NCBI GenBank assembly: GCA_017473335.1
Contig: JAFULN010000005.1
Coordinates: forward strand, 1-64,000
Direction: 5' to 3'
DNA: 64,000 bases
Source of the DNA: Erysipelotrichaceae bacterium
GTDB lineage: Bacteria > Bacillota_I > Bacilli_A > Erysipelotrichales > Erysipelotrichaceae
Part shown: piece by piece, positions 16,176 through 23,190 of the stretch
Numbering within the stretch: position 1 is the first letter of the stretch
Layout of the letters: each line of letters opens with the position of its first letter
Translations under genes and position numbers: made by a program
The notes under the pieces: model-generated
The model's database searches: none
Seen by the model: only the letters and a program-made list of their open reading frames with translations
Told to the model about the DNA's origin: nothing

Positions 16176-17066
16176 ATGATTTTAAACGCAAGTGGACGAT
16201 GTGATATCTGCGGATATTTCATGCCTTGGCTGATGAATCGAATTAAAGCAGGCTATGCAGATGTTAGAAATCCATTTTATCCTAAGATTGTGCATCGTAT
16301 ACCTCTTGATCATGAACATGTGGATGGAATTATCTTTTGTACAAAAAATCCAATTCCTGCATTGGGCGTACTGGATGAAATACCATGGCCCATCTTATTT
16401 TATGTGACATTAACTCCATATAAACAAAACATGGAACCTTCAGTTGTAGATAAGAAACTGATTATTGAAGCCATCAAAGAGTTGTCTGATAAACTAGGAA
16501 AAGACAAAGTGATTGTGCGTTATGATCCAATATTGATTAGTCCTGAATATTCTGTTCGGTATCATCAGATGATGTTTAAAAGAATGTGTGAACAGTTAAA
16601 TGGATATGTGGAAACAATCATTATTAGCTTTCTGGATTTAAAAAAGAATACACTTATGAATCAAAGAAAATATCAGTATCGTACACCTTCTTTACAAGAA
16701 ATTCATGAACTGTCAGCATCCTTTGCGCTTTCTGCGAAAAAAGCAGGTATGAAGATACAGACGTGTGCTGAACAGGTAGATTTAACAGCCTATAACATTG
16801 ATAATCTTCCTTGTTTCAGTGAAGAAATAGCCTATCTTCTGACTGGGAAAATGTTGAAACATAAACGTGGTCAGCGTAAGGAATGTGAATGCATTGCGAC
16901 GGTAGATTTAGGAGCTTATAATTTGTGTGCACATGGGTGCAGGTATTGTTATGCCAATTATGATGCGCACATGATTCATCAGAACATGAAAAAACATGAT
17001 CCGCTTTCTTCACTGATTTGTGGTCATCTTGAAAATGATGATGAAATACGCATCCGTGAGAAATGA
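16176..17066 (+). CDS. DUF1848 family protein with C-terminal Cys cluster
   Basis: 296 residues. The N-terminal two thirds match the DUF1848 pattern (GYADVRNPFYP, DGIIFCTKNPIP, FYVTLTPY, VIVRYDPILIS). Near the C-terminus it carries CECIATVDLGAYNLCAHGCR followed by YCYANY, a CX3CX2C arrangement like that of radical SAM iron-sulfur sites. The family has no assigned function; the clustered Cys residues make an iron-sulfur cluster likely. RBS AGGAGGTGATGTC. It is probably a separate unit between the glyA terminator and the HD gene promoter. Confidence 0.8.
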   Translation: MILNASGRCDICGYFMPWLMNRIKAGYADVRNPFYPKIVHRIPLDHEHVDGIIFCTKNPIPALGVLDEIPWPILFYVTLTPYKQNMEPSVVDKKLIIEAIKELSDKLGKDKVIVRYDPILISPEYSVRYHQMMFKRMCEQLNGYVETIIISFLDLKKNTLMNQRKYQYRTPSLQEIHELSASFALSAKKAGMKIQTCAEQVDLTAYNIDNLPCFSEEIAYLLTGKMLKHKRGQRKECECIATVDLGAYNLCAHGCRYCYANYDAHMIHQNMKKHDPLSSLICGHLENDDEIRIREK

Positions 17067-17102
17067 AATCATGTATAATAGATGTGTGAGGAGGGATGTC
17101 TC

Positions 17103-18317
17103 TTGTTTGAAAAACTAGATGAAATCAAAGTCTTTCGTGATCCAATTCATTCATATGTAAAAGTAGAATATAAAATCATTTGGGATTGTATCAATGCGCG
17201 TGAACTTCAGCGCCTGAGAAGAATTCGTCAGTTAGGTGGAGCGTTTGTAGTCTACCATACGGCAGAGCATAGCCGCTTCTCACATTCTTTAGGTGTTTAT
17301 GAAATTGTGCGTCAGCTGGTGAGTGAAAATCGTATGATTCATGATGCACTAAGTGAATATGACCGACTCACGGTTATGCTGGCGGGACTGCTTCATGATT
17401 TGGGACATGGTCCATATTCTCATTCTTTTGAGGCGGTTACGGGTGTATCCCATGAAGAGATTACACGTCGTATTATTTTGGAAGATAGTGAAATTCATCG
17501 CATCTTAGCTGCAGCATCACCAGGATTGGCACAGGATGTAGCTTCTGTCATTGACAAGACACATCCAAATAAAGTGCTTTCTCAGTTAGTGAGTGGTCAA
17601 TTGGATGCAGATAGAATGGATTATTTACTGCGCGATGCTTACAATACAGGAACGACATATGGTGAATTTGATATTGCACGTATTTTGCGTACGATTCAGA
17701 TTCATGATGATAAGTTTGCAGTTAAGGAAAGCGGGATCCACTCAGTAGAGGATTATATTATGGCTCGCTATCACATGTATTGGCAGGTGTATTACCATCC
17801 AACGGCACGCTCGCATGAAGCGATTTTGCATGCGATGTTCAGACGCTATCGTGAACTGTTAGAGAATGGACATCCATCTATTTTTGAACCCATAGATTCA
17901 TTTATGACAGGAAAAGAAATCTCATTGGAAGATCATTATCGTCTGGATGAATCCTGCTGTAATTTTGGGATTGGACAGTTTATGAACTGTGATGATCCAA
18001 TCCTTGCAGATTTGGCACAGCGTCTGGTGAATCGTCACCTGTTTGAATATCGTGATGTAACATCGATTGAAGATGTAGCCTATATGCAAAGAAAAGTAGA
18101 AGAAGCAGGTCTAGATCCGCGATATTATTTGCTTCAGGATACAGCTTCACAACAGCCGTATGTACCGTATCATAAAAATAAAGAAGATTTTATTTATGTG
18201 TTATGTCCTGATAAAGAAGTGCGTGAACTATCAAAATGTTCAGTGATTGTATCTGCACTTTTAAATGCAGAAGATAAAAAAGACTACAAAATGTATTATC
18301 CAAAAGAATTGGATTAG
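17103..18317 (+). CDS. HD domain phosphohydrolase (dGTPase-like)
   Basis: 404-residue cytoplasmic HD-superfamily protein. Metal-binding motifs are TAEHSRFSHSLGVYE (first His), LLHDLGHGPYSHSFE (HD) and SGQLDADRMDYLLRDAYNTG (Asp). This is the family loosely annotated as deoxyguanosinetriphosphate triphosphohydrolase-like; the substrate is unproven. The start is assigned to TTG: an in-frame ATG 21 nt upstream has the GAGGAGGG ribosome-binding site lying inside its own first codons, so it cannot be the initiator. A TATAAT element lies about 25 nt before the start. An M24 gene follows after 12 nt. Confidence 0.88.
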   Translation: MFEKLDEIKVFRDPIHSYVKVEYKIIWDCINARELQRLRRIRQLGGAFVVYHTAEHSRFSHSLGVYEIVRQLVSENRMIHDALSEYDRLTVMLAGLLHDLGHGPYSHSFEAVTGVSHEEITRRIILEDSEIHRILAAASPGLAQDVASVIDKTHPNKVLSQLVSGQLDADRMDYLLRDAYNTGTTYGEFDIARILRTIQIHDDKFAVKESGIHSVEDYIMARYHMYWQVYYHPTARSHEAILHAMFRRYRELLENGHPSIFEPIDSFMTGKEISLEDHYRLDESCCNFGIGQFMNCDDPILADLAQRLVNRHLFEYRDVTSIEDVAYMQRKVEEAGLDPRYYLLQDTASQQPYVPYHKNKEDFIYVLCPDKEVRELSKCSVIVSALLNAEDKKDYKMYYPKELD

Positions 18318-18329
18318 AAAGAGGATTGT

Positions 18330-19556
18330 ATGTACAAACAGCGTCGTTTAAAACTGATGGAACAAGTTGTGGATGAATGTTCCGTATTTATTTTTTCGGG
18401 CAGGGGAATCATGAAATCTGCCGATGAAGGATACCCATTTAGTGTCGATAGAAACTTTTACTATCTGACAGGATTAGATAGAGAAGATATGATTCTGCAT
18501 ATCTCTAAGCACAATGGAGCGGTATCCTCTACATTGTTTATCCAGCCTTTTGATCCGCTGATGGCAAGATGGGTAGGAGGTAGAATGAGTGCAGAAGAAG
18601 CACAAAAGATTTCTGGTGTAGATGCAGTGCGTGACTATGGTGATTTTGAAAGCGCAGTAGCTTCACTTTACAATTGGAAACGTACACTTCCAGAATTTAG
18701 TGTCTATGTCGATGCATGGAGATACAATGCGGATCAGATGTCATCTGAAGCATTGAAATTTGCGGAAATGGTTCAGAGAAAATATCCTACATGGACAATC
18801 AGAGATATCTATCCAATGTTGACAGGTATGCGTATGGTCAAGGATGCAACTGAAGTAGCACATATTGTCAAAGCCAATGAAATTACTGCAGAAGGTGTTA
18901 AGGCAATGATGAGAAATATTGGTGATGGCAAGCGTGAAATGGAAATGGAAGGCGTATTTAATCTGGAACTGATGAAGCATGGCTGCAAGCACAATGCATT
19001 CTCTACGATTGCAGCTAGTGGTAAAAATGCAACTGTGCTGCATTATGGATCGAATACGGATTTCTGCAAAGATGGTGAACTGTTTTTGTGTGACTTAGGG
19101 GCCTCTAATTCTTATTACTGTGCAGATATCAGCCGTACTTTCCCAGTCAATGGCAAGTTTACTGAACGTCAGAAAGAAATCTATGAATGTGTACTGGGTG
19201 CACAGAAACTGGTAGAAGATAACTGCAAGCCAGGACTGACACTGCGTCAGCTCAATCAGCTGGTCGTTAACTACTATAAGGAAAAACTGCCAGAATTAGG
19301 CTTAAAAGAACCTGTATCAGAATATTATTTCCATAGTGTATCTCATCATTTGGGTTTAGATACTCATGATGTAACACTTTGGGAAAGTGTACTGGCACCA
19401 GGTCATGTGATTACCAATGAACCAGGTCTGTACATCTCATCTGAAGGCATTGGTATCCGTATTGAAGACGATTTGTTAGTAACAGAAGATGGCTGCATCA
19501 ACTTAAGCTGCACACCAAAGACAGTTGAAGAAATTGAAGCCATCATGAAAAAATAA
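18330..19556 (+). CDS. pepP: Xaa-Pro aminopeptidase (M24B)
   Basis: 408-residue aminopeptidase P-type enzyme releasing N-terminal residues next to proline. The N-terminal creatinase-like domain includes DRNFYYLTGLDRED; the catalytic domain shows the five-ligand pattern in LFLCDLGASNSYYCADISRT (two Asp), SHHLGLDTHD (His), ITNEPGLYI (Glu) and GIRIEDDLLVTEDG (Glu). RBS AAGAGGATTGT. It is probably cotranscribed with the HD gene upstream and ends at a strong terminator. Confidence 0.92.
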   Translation: MYKQRRLKLMEQVVDECSVFIFSGRGIMKSADEGYPFSVDRNFYYLTGLDREDMILHISKHNGAVSSTLFIQPFDPLMARWVGGRMSAEEAQKISGVDAVRDYGDFESAVASLYNWKRTLPEFSVYVDAWRYNADQMSSEALKFAEMVQRKYPTWTIRDIYPMLTGMRMVKDATEVAHIVKANEITAEGVKAMMRNIGDGKREMEMEGVFNLELMKHGCKHNAFSTIAASGKNATVLHYGSNTDFCKDGELFLCDLGASNSYYCADISRTFPVNGKFTERQKEIYECVLGAQKLVEDNCKPGLTLRQLNQLVVNYYKEKLPELGLKEPVSEYYFHSVSHHLGLDTHDVTLWESVLAPGHVITNEPGLYISSEGIGIRIEDDLLVTEDGCINLSCTPKTVEEIEAIMKK

Positions 19557-19558
19557 AT

Positions 19559-19594
19559 TGAAAAAAGAAGTTCAATAAAGAACTTCTTTTTCTT
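19559..19594. terminator. Bidirectional terminator after pepP
   Basis: AAAAAGAAGTTC-AATAAA-GAACTTCTTTTT, with A and T tracts on both sides, lying between the convergent pepP and the membrane-protein gene. Confidence 0.9.
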
Positions 19595-20126
19595 TCAACT
19601 CGTTTTCTAGTGTAAACAATGTGCTGCATGTTGCGACTATGACAATTATATAAATGAGTACTATAAGGATAATTGACCATGTGATTTGCTTCCATGGAAG
19701 AGGTAGAGCAGGTATTGTCAAAAGAACTGTTCGTATAGTTCGTAACTGCAGGAGTTTTTGAGTACTTGGACACTCATAGGAAGCAGTGATTTCTGCCAAA
19801 TCTGTAAGAAACTGAAAGTGAAAATATAAACTGATAATCTCTGAGAATAAACTGATGATATCACTGTGAAAAGAGAGTCCTAGAATATTTAAACACCAGT
19901 CAATCCCATGATAAATCATCAGTGCAAAACATAATGGTTCTAAAAGGGTTAATGTTTTCTGTTTTTCCTTGAGTGTTTGTATAGTTTGATGAATCCACAA
20001 ATATCCTAGCCAGCTTGGAATAAAGTTGATGGAAACTGAACCAAAATTGAGGTTGAAATTCAAGTAAATAAAGAGATAAGCTTTGGCGATTTTGTTAAGG
20101 GCTTGCGCTAAAATTTTATTGTTCAT
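19572..20126 (-). CDS. Putative membrane protein of unknown function
   Basis: 184 residues with about four or five hydrophobic segments, the last one (about 145-170) being strongly hydrophobic. No recognised domain. The start follows GAGGTG and overlaps the stop of the upstream M56 gene by 4 nt (ATGA), so it is the third gene of the BlaI-M56 operon and probably works with, or responds to, that sensor. Function unknown. Confidence 0.7.
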   Translation of the reverse strand: MNNKILAQALNKIAKAYLFIYLNFNLNFGSVSINFIPSWLGYLWIHQTIQTLKEKQKTLTLLEPLCFALMIYHGIDWCLNILGLSFHSDIISLFSEIISLYFHFQFLTDLAEITASYECPSTQKLLQLRTIRTVLLTIPALPLPWKQITWSIILIVLIYIIVIVATCSTLFTLENELKEKEVLY

Positions 20127-22069
20127 TGAGCACCTCTTTCAAGGAACAGTTCTTCAACGATTTCCCCATCCCATAGAATACGTACATAAAAACCATAACA
20201 GTCTTCAAAAGGCTGTTTTTTCATTTTTGCAGAATAACTTGATCCTCCTGAACTTCGTAAATGATGGTCATGGATGTATTTTAAGCTGGCTGTTACAGTT
20301 GTTTGATTGCCAGACCCTCTGCTGGAATAGTCGGAATTAGGTAATAGATAATATGAAGGTTGTTCATCCTTGGAAGTAACCATGCAGGTTTGAATTTGAA
20401 CATGATGTTCAGGTGCTCTTAGATGAACAATCTCTGAATAATCATAATCAATGAGAGATCGTGTGTTTATGTAATCGAATTTAGCATCAGTCTTTAATGA
20501 ACGAGTTTCATGATTATAAAATGTGATTCCCTTGTCTGAACTAGTGTTTGTTACTTCATGATAGATCATTGTTCGTATTGTGACTGTTCCATATTCACCT
20601 GTCATTTGTAACTTCAGAACTTCTCCAATTTCTTCATTAGCTATGACTTCAAAATCATAGAATCCACCATCCAGGAGTATTGGATTTCCATCTGGGATAA
20701 CAATCCAATCATCTTCCTTCAAAATGGAAATGTTCTGTAGGAAAATTTTATCTGTCTCATCGGAAGAATAACCTTTACCAATCAGCAAAGCAGCTTGATA
20801 GAGCGAGTCTGAAATTTTAGTCAAATTATAAACGCAGTAGGAAGAATTGTAGGGGATTTCTTTCAGTAAATTGCTGGCTTTAAACTGTGAATAGGACTGT
20901 CCTTCAGTGATTTGTCGATAGATTGTTTCCTGCTGACTTAGTGGTGATGCAGTGGCCAGATAAAGACCATTTTCTAAAATAAGACTTTTGGCGTATGTAT
21001 CAATTGCACCTGCAAGAGTTGTACATCGATGGAGTCTTGTCAAAGCCATTGCCTGTTCAAATTCAAAGGAATTTGCAGGAGAATAGGTATCATATGAAAC
21101 TTCATAGGCATTTCCCTTTATCAGCATACTGCTTAAAAGACATAGAATGCAGATTGAAACTAAAGCCATCCCTTTTGGATATTTTTTAAAACGAGCAATC
21201 GCTTCGATGCGTTTAGCGATGTTTTTGCCACCATTAGAGATGGAGGATGTTCCAACTGCGCGAGCATATTTGTCGTTAGCCATTTTAAGAAGAATGAGAC
21301 CATATTCACGGAGATCTTCACCTTCTAAGCACTCCAGTACTCTTTGATCACAAAGAGATTCCATATCATTACTAATGCGATCAAAGACAAGATGCATGAA
21401 TGGATTGCACCAGTGAAGAGCGCGCATCAGACACCAGAAGATATTTTGTAAGGCATCATGATATTTCATGTGCATCAGCTCATGCATCAGGATTTTTCTG
21501 TCGATAAATTCTGCTTCTGGCAGAACCAAAACAGGATGAATGCAACCAGTTATGAATGCACTTTGAATACCATTTAATACAATTGCTCTGCATGGCTTAA
21601 CATGCAATTCTTTTGAAAGAAGTTCAATTTCATATTCAAGTTTTTCTGAGACAGGAGTCCCTTGTTTAAGAAGATGCTTGAGTTGAGTGTAAGCAATGAT
21701 GTATTTTGCTAGAAAAAACAATATTCCTATAGCATATATGACAAATAGAAAATCTGTAATACTAGTAGGAAGTTGAGTCATGACAGGGAATGAATGCTTC
21801 ATCTTCAAAGGTTCATAGACAGAAGTATATGTTGAAGAAAGCATCTGTTCAATCATAGCTTTAAATTGTTCAATCCATAAAGAAAGGGGCACAATAAAAT
21901 ATGTATTCAAAGAAACCGGAATAAAAAGACGAAGTACAAGGACTGACCATGCACCATATTGCCATCTTGGTGATAGTTTATCTTGAAAAATAGCCTTTAC
22001 AACAAGAAGAACACCTGCAGTTAGTGTTACGGTAAGGGTTTGTAAAAGAAATGCCCATATGTTGGTCAT
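20123..22069 (-). CDS. M56 family (BlaR1-like) membrane metalloprotease sensor
   Basis: 648-residue membrane protein. The N-terminal third has several transmembrane segments with the zinc protease site HELMH at residues 196-200 and DMESLCDQRVLE as the third-ligand region. After a last helix near residue 310 comes an outer region of over 300 residues with no recognised penicillin-binding motifs. It is longer than the other M56 protein here (488 residues) and their outer domains look unrelated, so they probably sense different signals. It lies 2 nt downstream of its BlaI partner, behind GGAGGTATAG. Confidence 0.87.
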   Translation of the reverse strand: MTNIWAFLLQTLTVTLTAGVLLVVKAIFQDKLSPRWQYGAWSVLVLRLFIPVSLNTYFIVPLSLWIEQFKAMIEQMLSSTYTSVYEPLKMKHSFPVMTQLPTSITDFLFVIYAIGILFFLAKYIIAYTQLKHLLKQGTPVSEKLEYEIELLSKELHVKPCRAIVLNGIQSAFITGCIHPVLVLPEAEFIDRKILMHELMHMKYHDALQNIFWCLMRALHWCNPFMHLVFDRISNDMESLCDQRVLECLEGEDLREYGLILLKMANDKYARAVGTSSISNGGKNIAKRIEAIARFKKYPKGMALVSICILCLLSSMLIKGNAYEVSYDTYSPANSFEFEQAMALTRLHRCTTLAGAIDTYAKSLILENGLYLATASPLSQQETIYRQITEGQSYSQFKASNLLKEIPYNSSYCVYNLTKISDSLYQAALLIGKGYSSDETDKIFLQNISILKEDDWIVIPDGNPILLDGGFYDFEVIANEEIGEVLKLQMTGEYGTVTIRTMIYHEVTNTSSDKGITFYNHETRSLKTDAKFDYINTRSLIDYDYSEIVHLRAPEHHVQIQTCMVTSKDEQPSYYLLPNSDYSSRGSGNQTTVTASLKYIHDHHLRSSGGSSYSAKMKKQPFEDCYGFYVRILWDGEIVEELFLERGAQ

Positions 22070-22071
22070 AT

Positions 22072-22431
22072 CTATACCTCCATTTCATCAAGTATTTTAC
22101 GAAGTCGTTCTACTTCACTTAAACTGATTGGACTTTCCTTTAGAAATGCAGCAATAAGATCTCCGGCAGAACCTTGATACACTTTATTTAAAAGGTCTTC
22201 ACGTTCTTCCTTGGCGCATTGTTCTTTTGTGACTTTTGCACTGTAAGGTTTTGAATGACTTCGATCTATCTCTACCAGTCCTTTATGTTCCATTCTTGTT
22301 AGATAAGTAAAGACTGTATTTTTGTTCCACTGATTGATTTCATATAATTGATCAGTGATTTCTTTTAATGCAAATCTTTCGTTTTTCCATAAGACAGACA
22401 TAACTGTCCATTCTGCTTCTGTAAGTTTCAT
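22072..22431 (-). CDS. BlaI/MecI family transcriptional repressor
   Basis: 119-residue winged-helix repressor (LTEAEWTVMSVLWKNERFAL, NTVFTYLTRMEHKGLVEIDR). The frame is open more than 100 codons upstream, but the operators and RBS place the start at the second of two adjacent ATGs, 6 nt after AGGAGG. It heads a BlaI-M56-membrane protein operon on the minus strand. Operators like those of the first BlaI gene (4.7 kb) lie directly upstream. Confidence 0.88.
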   Translation of the reverse strand: MKLTEAEWTVMSVLWKNERFALKEITDQLYEINQWNKNTVFTYLTRMEHKGLVEIDRSHSKPYSAKVTKEQCAKEEREDLLNKVYQGSAGDLIAAFLKESPISLSEVERLRKILDEMEV

Positions 22432-22441
22432 CATATACCTC

Positions 22442-22477
22442 CTACAACTGTAGTATATGTTTATCTTACAATTGTAG
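22442..22477 (-). promoter_or_regulatory. BlaI/MecI-type operator pair and promoter
   Basis: CTACAACTGTAG (22442-22453) and TTACAATTGTAG (22466-22477), 24 nt apart. On the minus strand TATACT overlaps the proximal dyad. This is nearly the same layout as at 4682-4718, where the dyads are 25 nt apart. Confidence 0.85.
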
Positions 22478-22518
22478 GATGCATGTGTCAATGGATAATA
22501 ATCATTGATGACACATGT

Positions 22519-22546
22519 TTGACAAAACATGAAAATGACATATACT
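22519..22546 (+). promoter_or_regulatory. Promoter of the antitoxin RNA (RNAII-like)
   Basis: TTGACA (22519-22524), 16 nt, TATACT (22541-22546). A near-consensus housekeeping promoter with no open reading frame downstream; transcription should start near 22552 and run into the terminator at 22583-22610. Confidence 0.75.
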
Positions 22547-22551
22547 ATAAG

Positions 22552-22612
22552 TGGATATATTGAAAACAATCCATGGCTTAAGAAAAGGGAGTGTTGCCGC
22601 ACTCCCTTTTCT
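22552..22612 (+). ncRNA. Predicted RNAII-like antisense antitoxin RNA, about 60 nt
   Basis: From the expected transcription start to the end of the hairpin is about 60 nt, close to the size known for pAD1 RNAII. Its 5' part carries ATTGAAAACAAT (22559-22570) and CCATGGCTT (22571-22579). The same two blocks recur on this strand at 22690-22701 and 22706-22714, over the start codon and first codons of the toxin encoded on the other strand, so the RNA is complementary to the toxin translation start in two blocks separated by a 4-nt bulge. No coding capacity is seen. Function is inferred from the arrangement. Confidence 0.75.
22583..22610. terminator. Shared bidirectional terminator of the par-like locus
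   Basis: Perfect 11-bp stem AAAAGGGAGTG / CACTCCCTTTT with a 6-nt loop. The T tract on both strands lets it end both convergent transcripts; the toxin stop codon lies 12 nt away. Confidence 0.9.
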
Positions 22613-22622
22613 GTGCTCGTAC

Positions 22623-22709
22623 CTAGTCTTCTCTGTCGAGCCACTTGCAGATAAAATATTCGATTACACCTGCTATGACAGATATTATTATTGAAAACAA
22701 TACCTCCAT
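22623..22709 (-). CDS. Fst/Ldr-like small membrane toxin peptide, type I TA system
   Basis: 28-residue peptide, MEVLFSIIISVIAGVIEY then FICKWLDRED. One hydrophobic helix (about 3-20) is followed by a charged tail with K-W-L-D, the shape of Fst and related type I toxins that insert into and damage the membrane. The RBS AAAGGAGGTGAAAGCC is very strong but lies in a perfect 9-bp hairpin of the leader. A convergent RNA contains two stretches complementary to its start region. Promoter, antisense RNA and terminator are listed separately. Toxicity is inferred; the alternative is a housekeeping small membrane peptide under RNA control. Confidence 0.75.
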   Translation of the reverse strand: MEVLFSIIISVIAGVIEYFICKWLDRED

Positions 22710-22714
22710 GGCTT
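22690..22714 (-). repeat. DRa/DRb-like pairing blocks over the toxin start
   Basis: Plus-strand blocks ATTGAAAACAAT (22690-22701) and CCATGGCTT (22706-22714) are direct repeats of 22559-22579 inside the predicted antisense RNA, with 4 extra nt between the blocks here. This mirrors the direct repeats a and b by which pAD1 RNAI and RNAII pair. Confidence 0.85.
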
Positions 22715-22716
22715 TC

Positions 22717-22739
22717 ACCTCCTTTGCCTGAAAGGAGGT
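22717..22739 (-). promoter_or_regulatory. Shine-Dalgarno-sequestering hairpin in the toxin leader
   Basis: On the minus-strand mRNA the sequence is ACCTCCTTT-CAGGC-AAAGGAGGT: a perfect 9-bp stem with a 5-nt loop whose 3' arm is the ribosome-binding site. It begins about 8 nt from the predicted 5' end, like the upstream helix of pAD1 RNAI. Confidence 0.85.
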
Positions 22740-22753
22740 CCAGGTACATCAAT

Positions 22754-22782
22754 ATGATATTTTAGAATTTTAGAATATGCAA
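22754..22782 (-). promoter_or_regulatory. Promoter of the toxin mRNA (RNAI-like)
   Basis: On the minus strand TTGCAT (22777-22782), 17 nt, TATCAT (22754-22759). The expected start near 22747 gives a leader of under 40 nt and a transcript of about 165 nt ending at the shared terminator. Confidence 0.65.
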
Positions 22783-22876
22783 TACTGCCCCCCCTTGAGG
22801 GGTTTTTAATATTTTATTAAATACTATATTGTAATGCAGAATAGCTAGTGATAAAATAAAGATGCGAGGTGAAAAG

Positions 22877-23182
22877 ATGAATGCACAGTTTAAAAAGGGT
22901 GTGCTTGAACTTTGTGTGCTGGCACAGCTTGATAAGGGTGACAAATATGGATATGAACTGACGGAGGCAATTTCTCAGAAGATGACGATTGCGACTGGAA
23001 CGCTGTATCTGATTTTGAAGCGTTTGAAAGATGAAGGATATTTTGAGACGTATCTTGTGGAATCTCAGGGAGGTCCTGCACGTAAATATTATCGCATCAG
23101 TGAAGCTGGAAGAACTCATTATCATGAATTGAAAAAAGAATGGGAACAGTTTATCACAACAGTGGATGAATTGTTGAAATAG
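22877..23182 (+). CDS. PadR family transcriptional regulator
   Basis: 101-residue winged-helix repressor (GVLELCVLAQLDKGDKYGYE, LYLILKRLKDEGYFETYLVE, GPARKYYRISEAG). The frame is open 5 codons further upstream, but those codons contain the GAGGTG RBS of the start chosen. It precedes a DUF1700/DUF4097 gene by 8 nt. PadR plus a DUF1700 protein is a recurrent pair in Bacillota, linked in several cases to envelope responses. An AT-rich dyad, AATACTATATT, lies in its promoter region and may be an autoregulatory site. Confidence 0.9.
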   Translation: MNAQFKKGVLELCVLAQLDKGDKYGYELTEAISQKMTIATGTLYLILKRLKDEGYFETYLVESQGGPARKYYRISEAGRTHYHELKKEWEQFITTVDELLK

Positions 23183-23190
23183 GAGGACAT

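Noticed and set aside
17082-17102. ATG as the start of the HD-domain gene
   Set aside because: The codons after this ATG contain the GAGGAGGG ribosome-binding site; the TTG 7 nt downstream of it is the real initiator.
22435-22752. N-terminally extended BlaI protein read through the par-like locus
   Set aside because: The extension runs through the operators, the promoter and the toxin-antitoxin RNAs, and has no RBS. The short start with AGGAGG fits the family length.
22790-22808. CCCC-TTGA-GGGG-TTTTT hairpin as a further terminator
   Set aside because: The stem is only 4 bp and no transcript is expected to reach it on the plus strand, since the shared terminator lies 180 nt before. It may be chance in the PadR promoter region.
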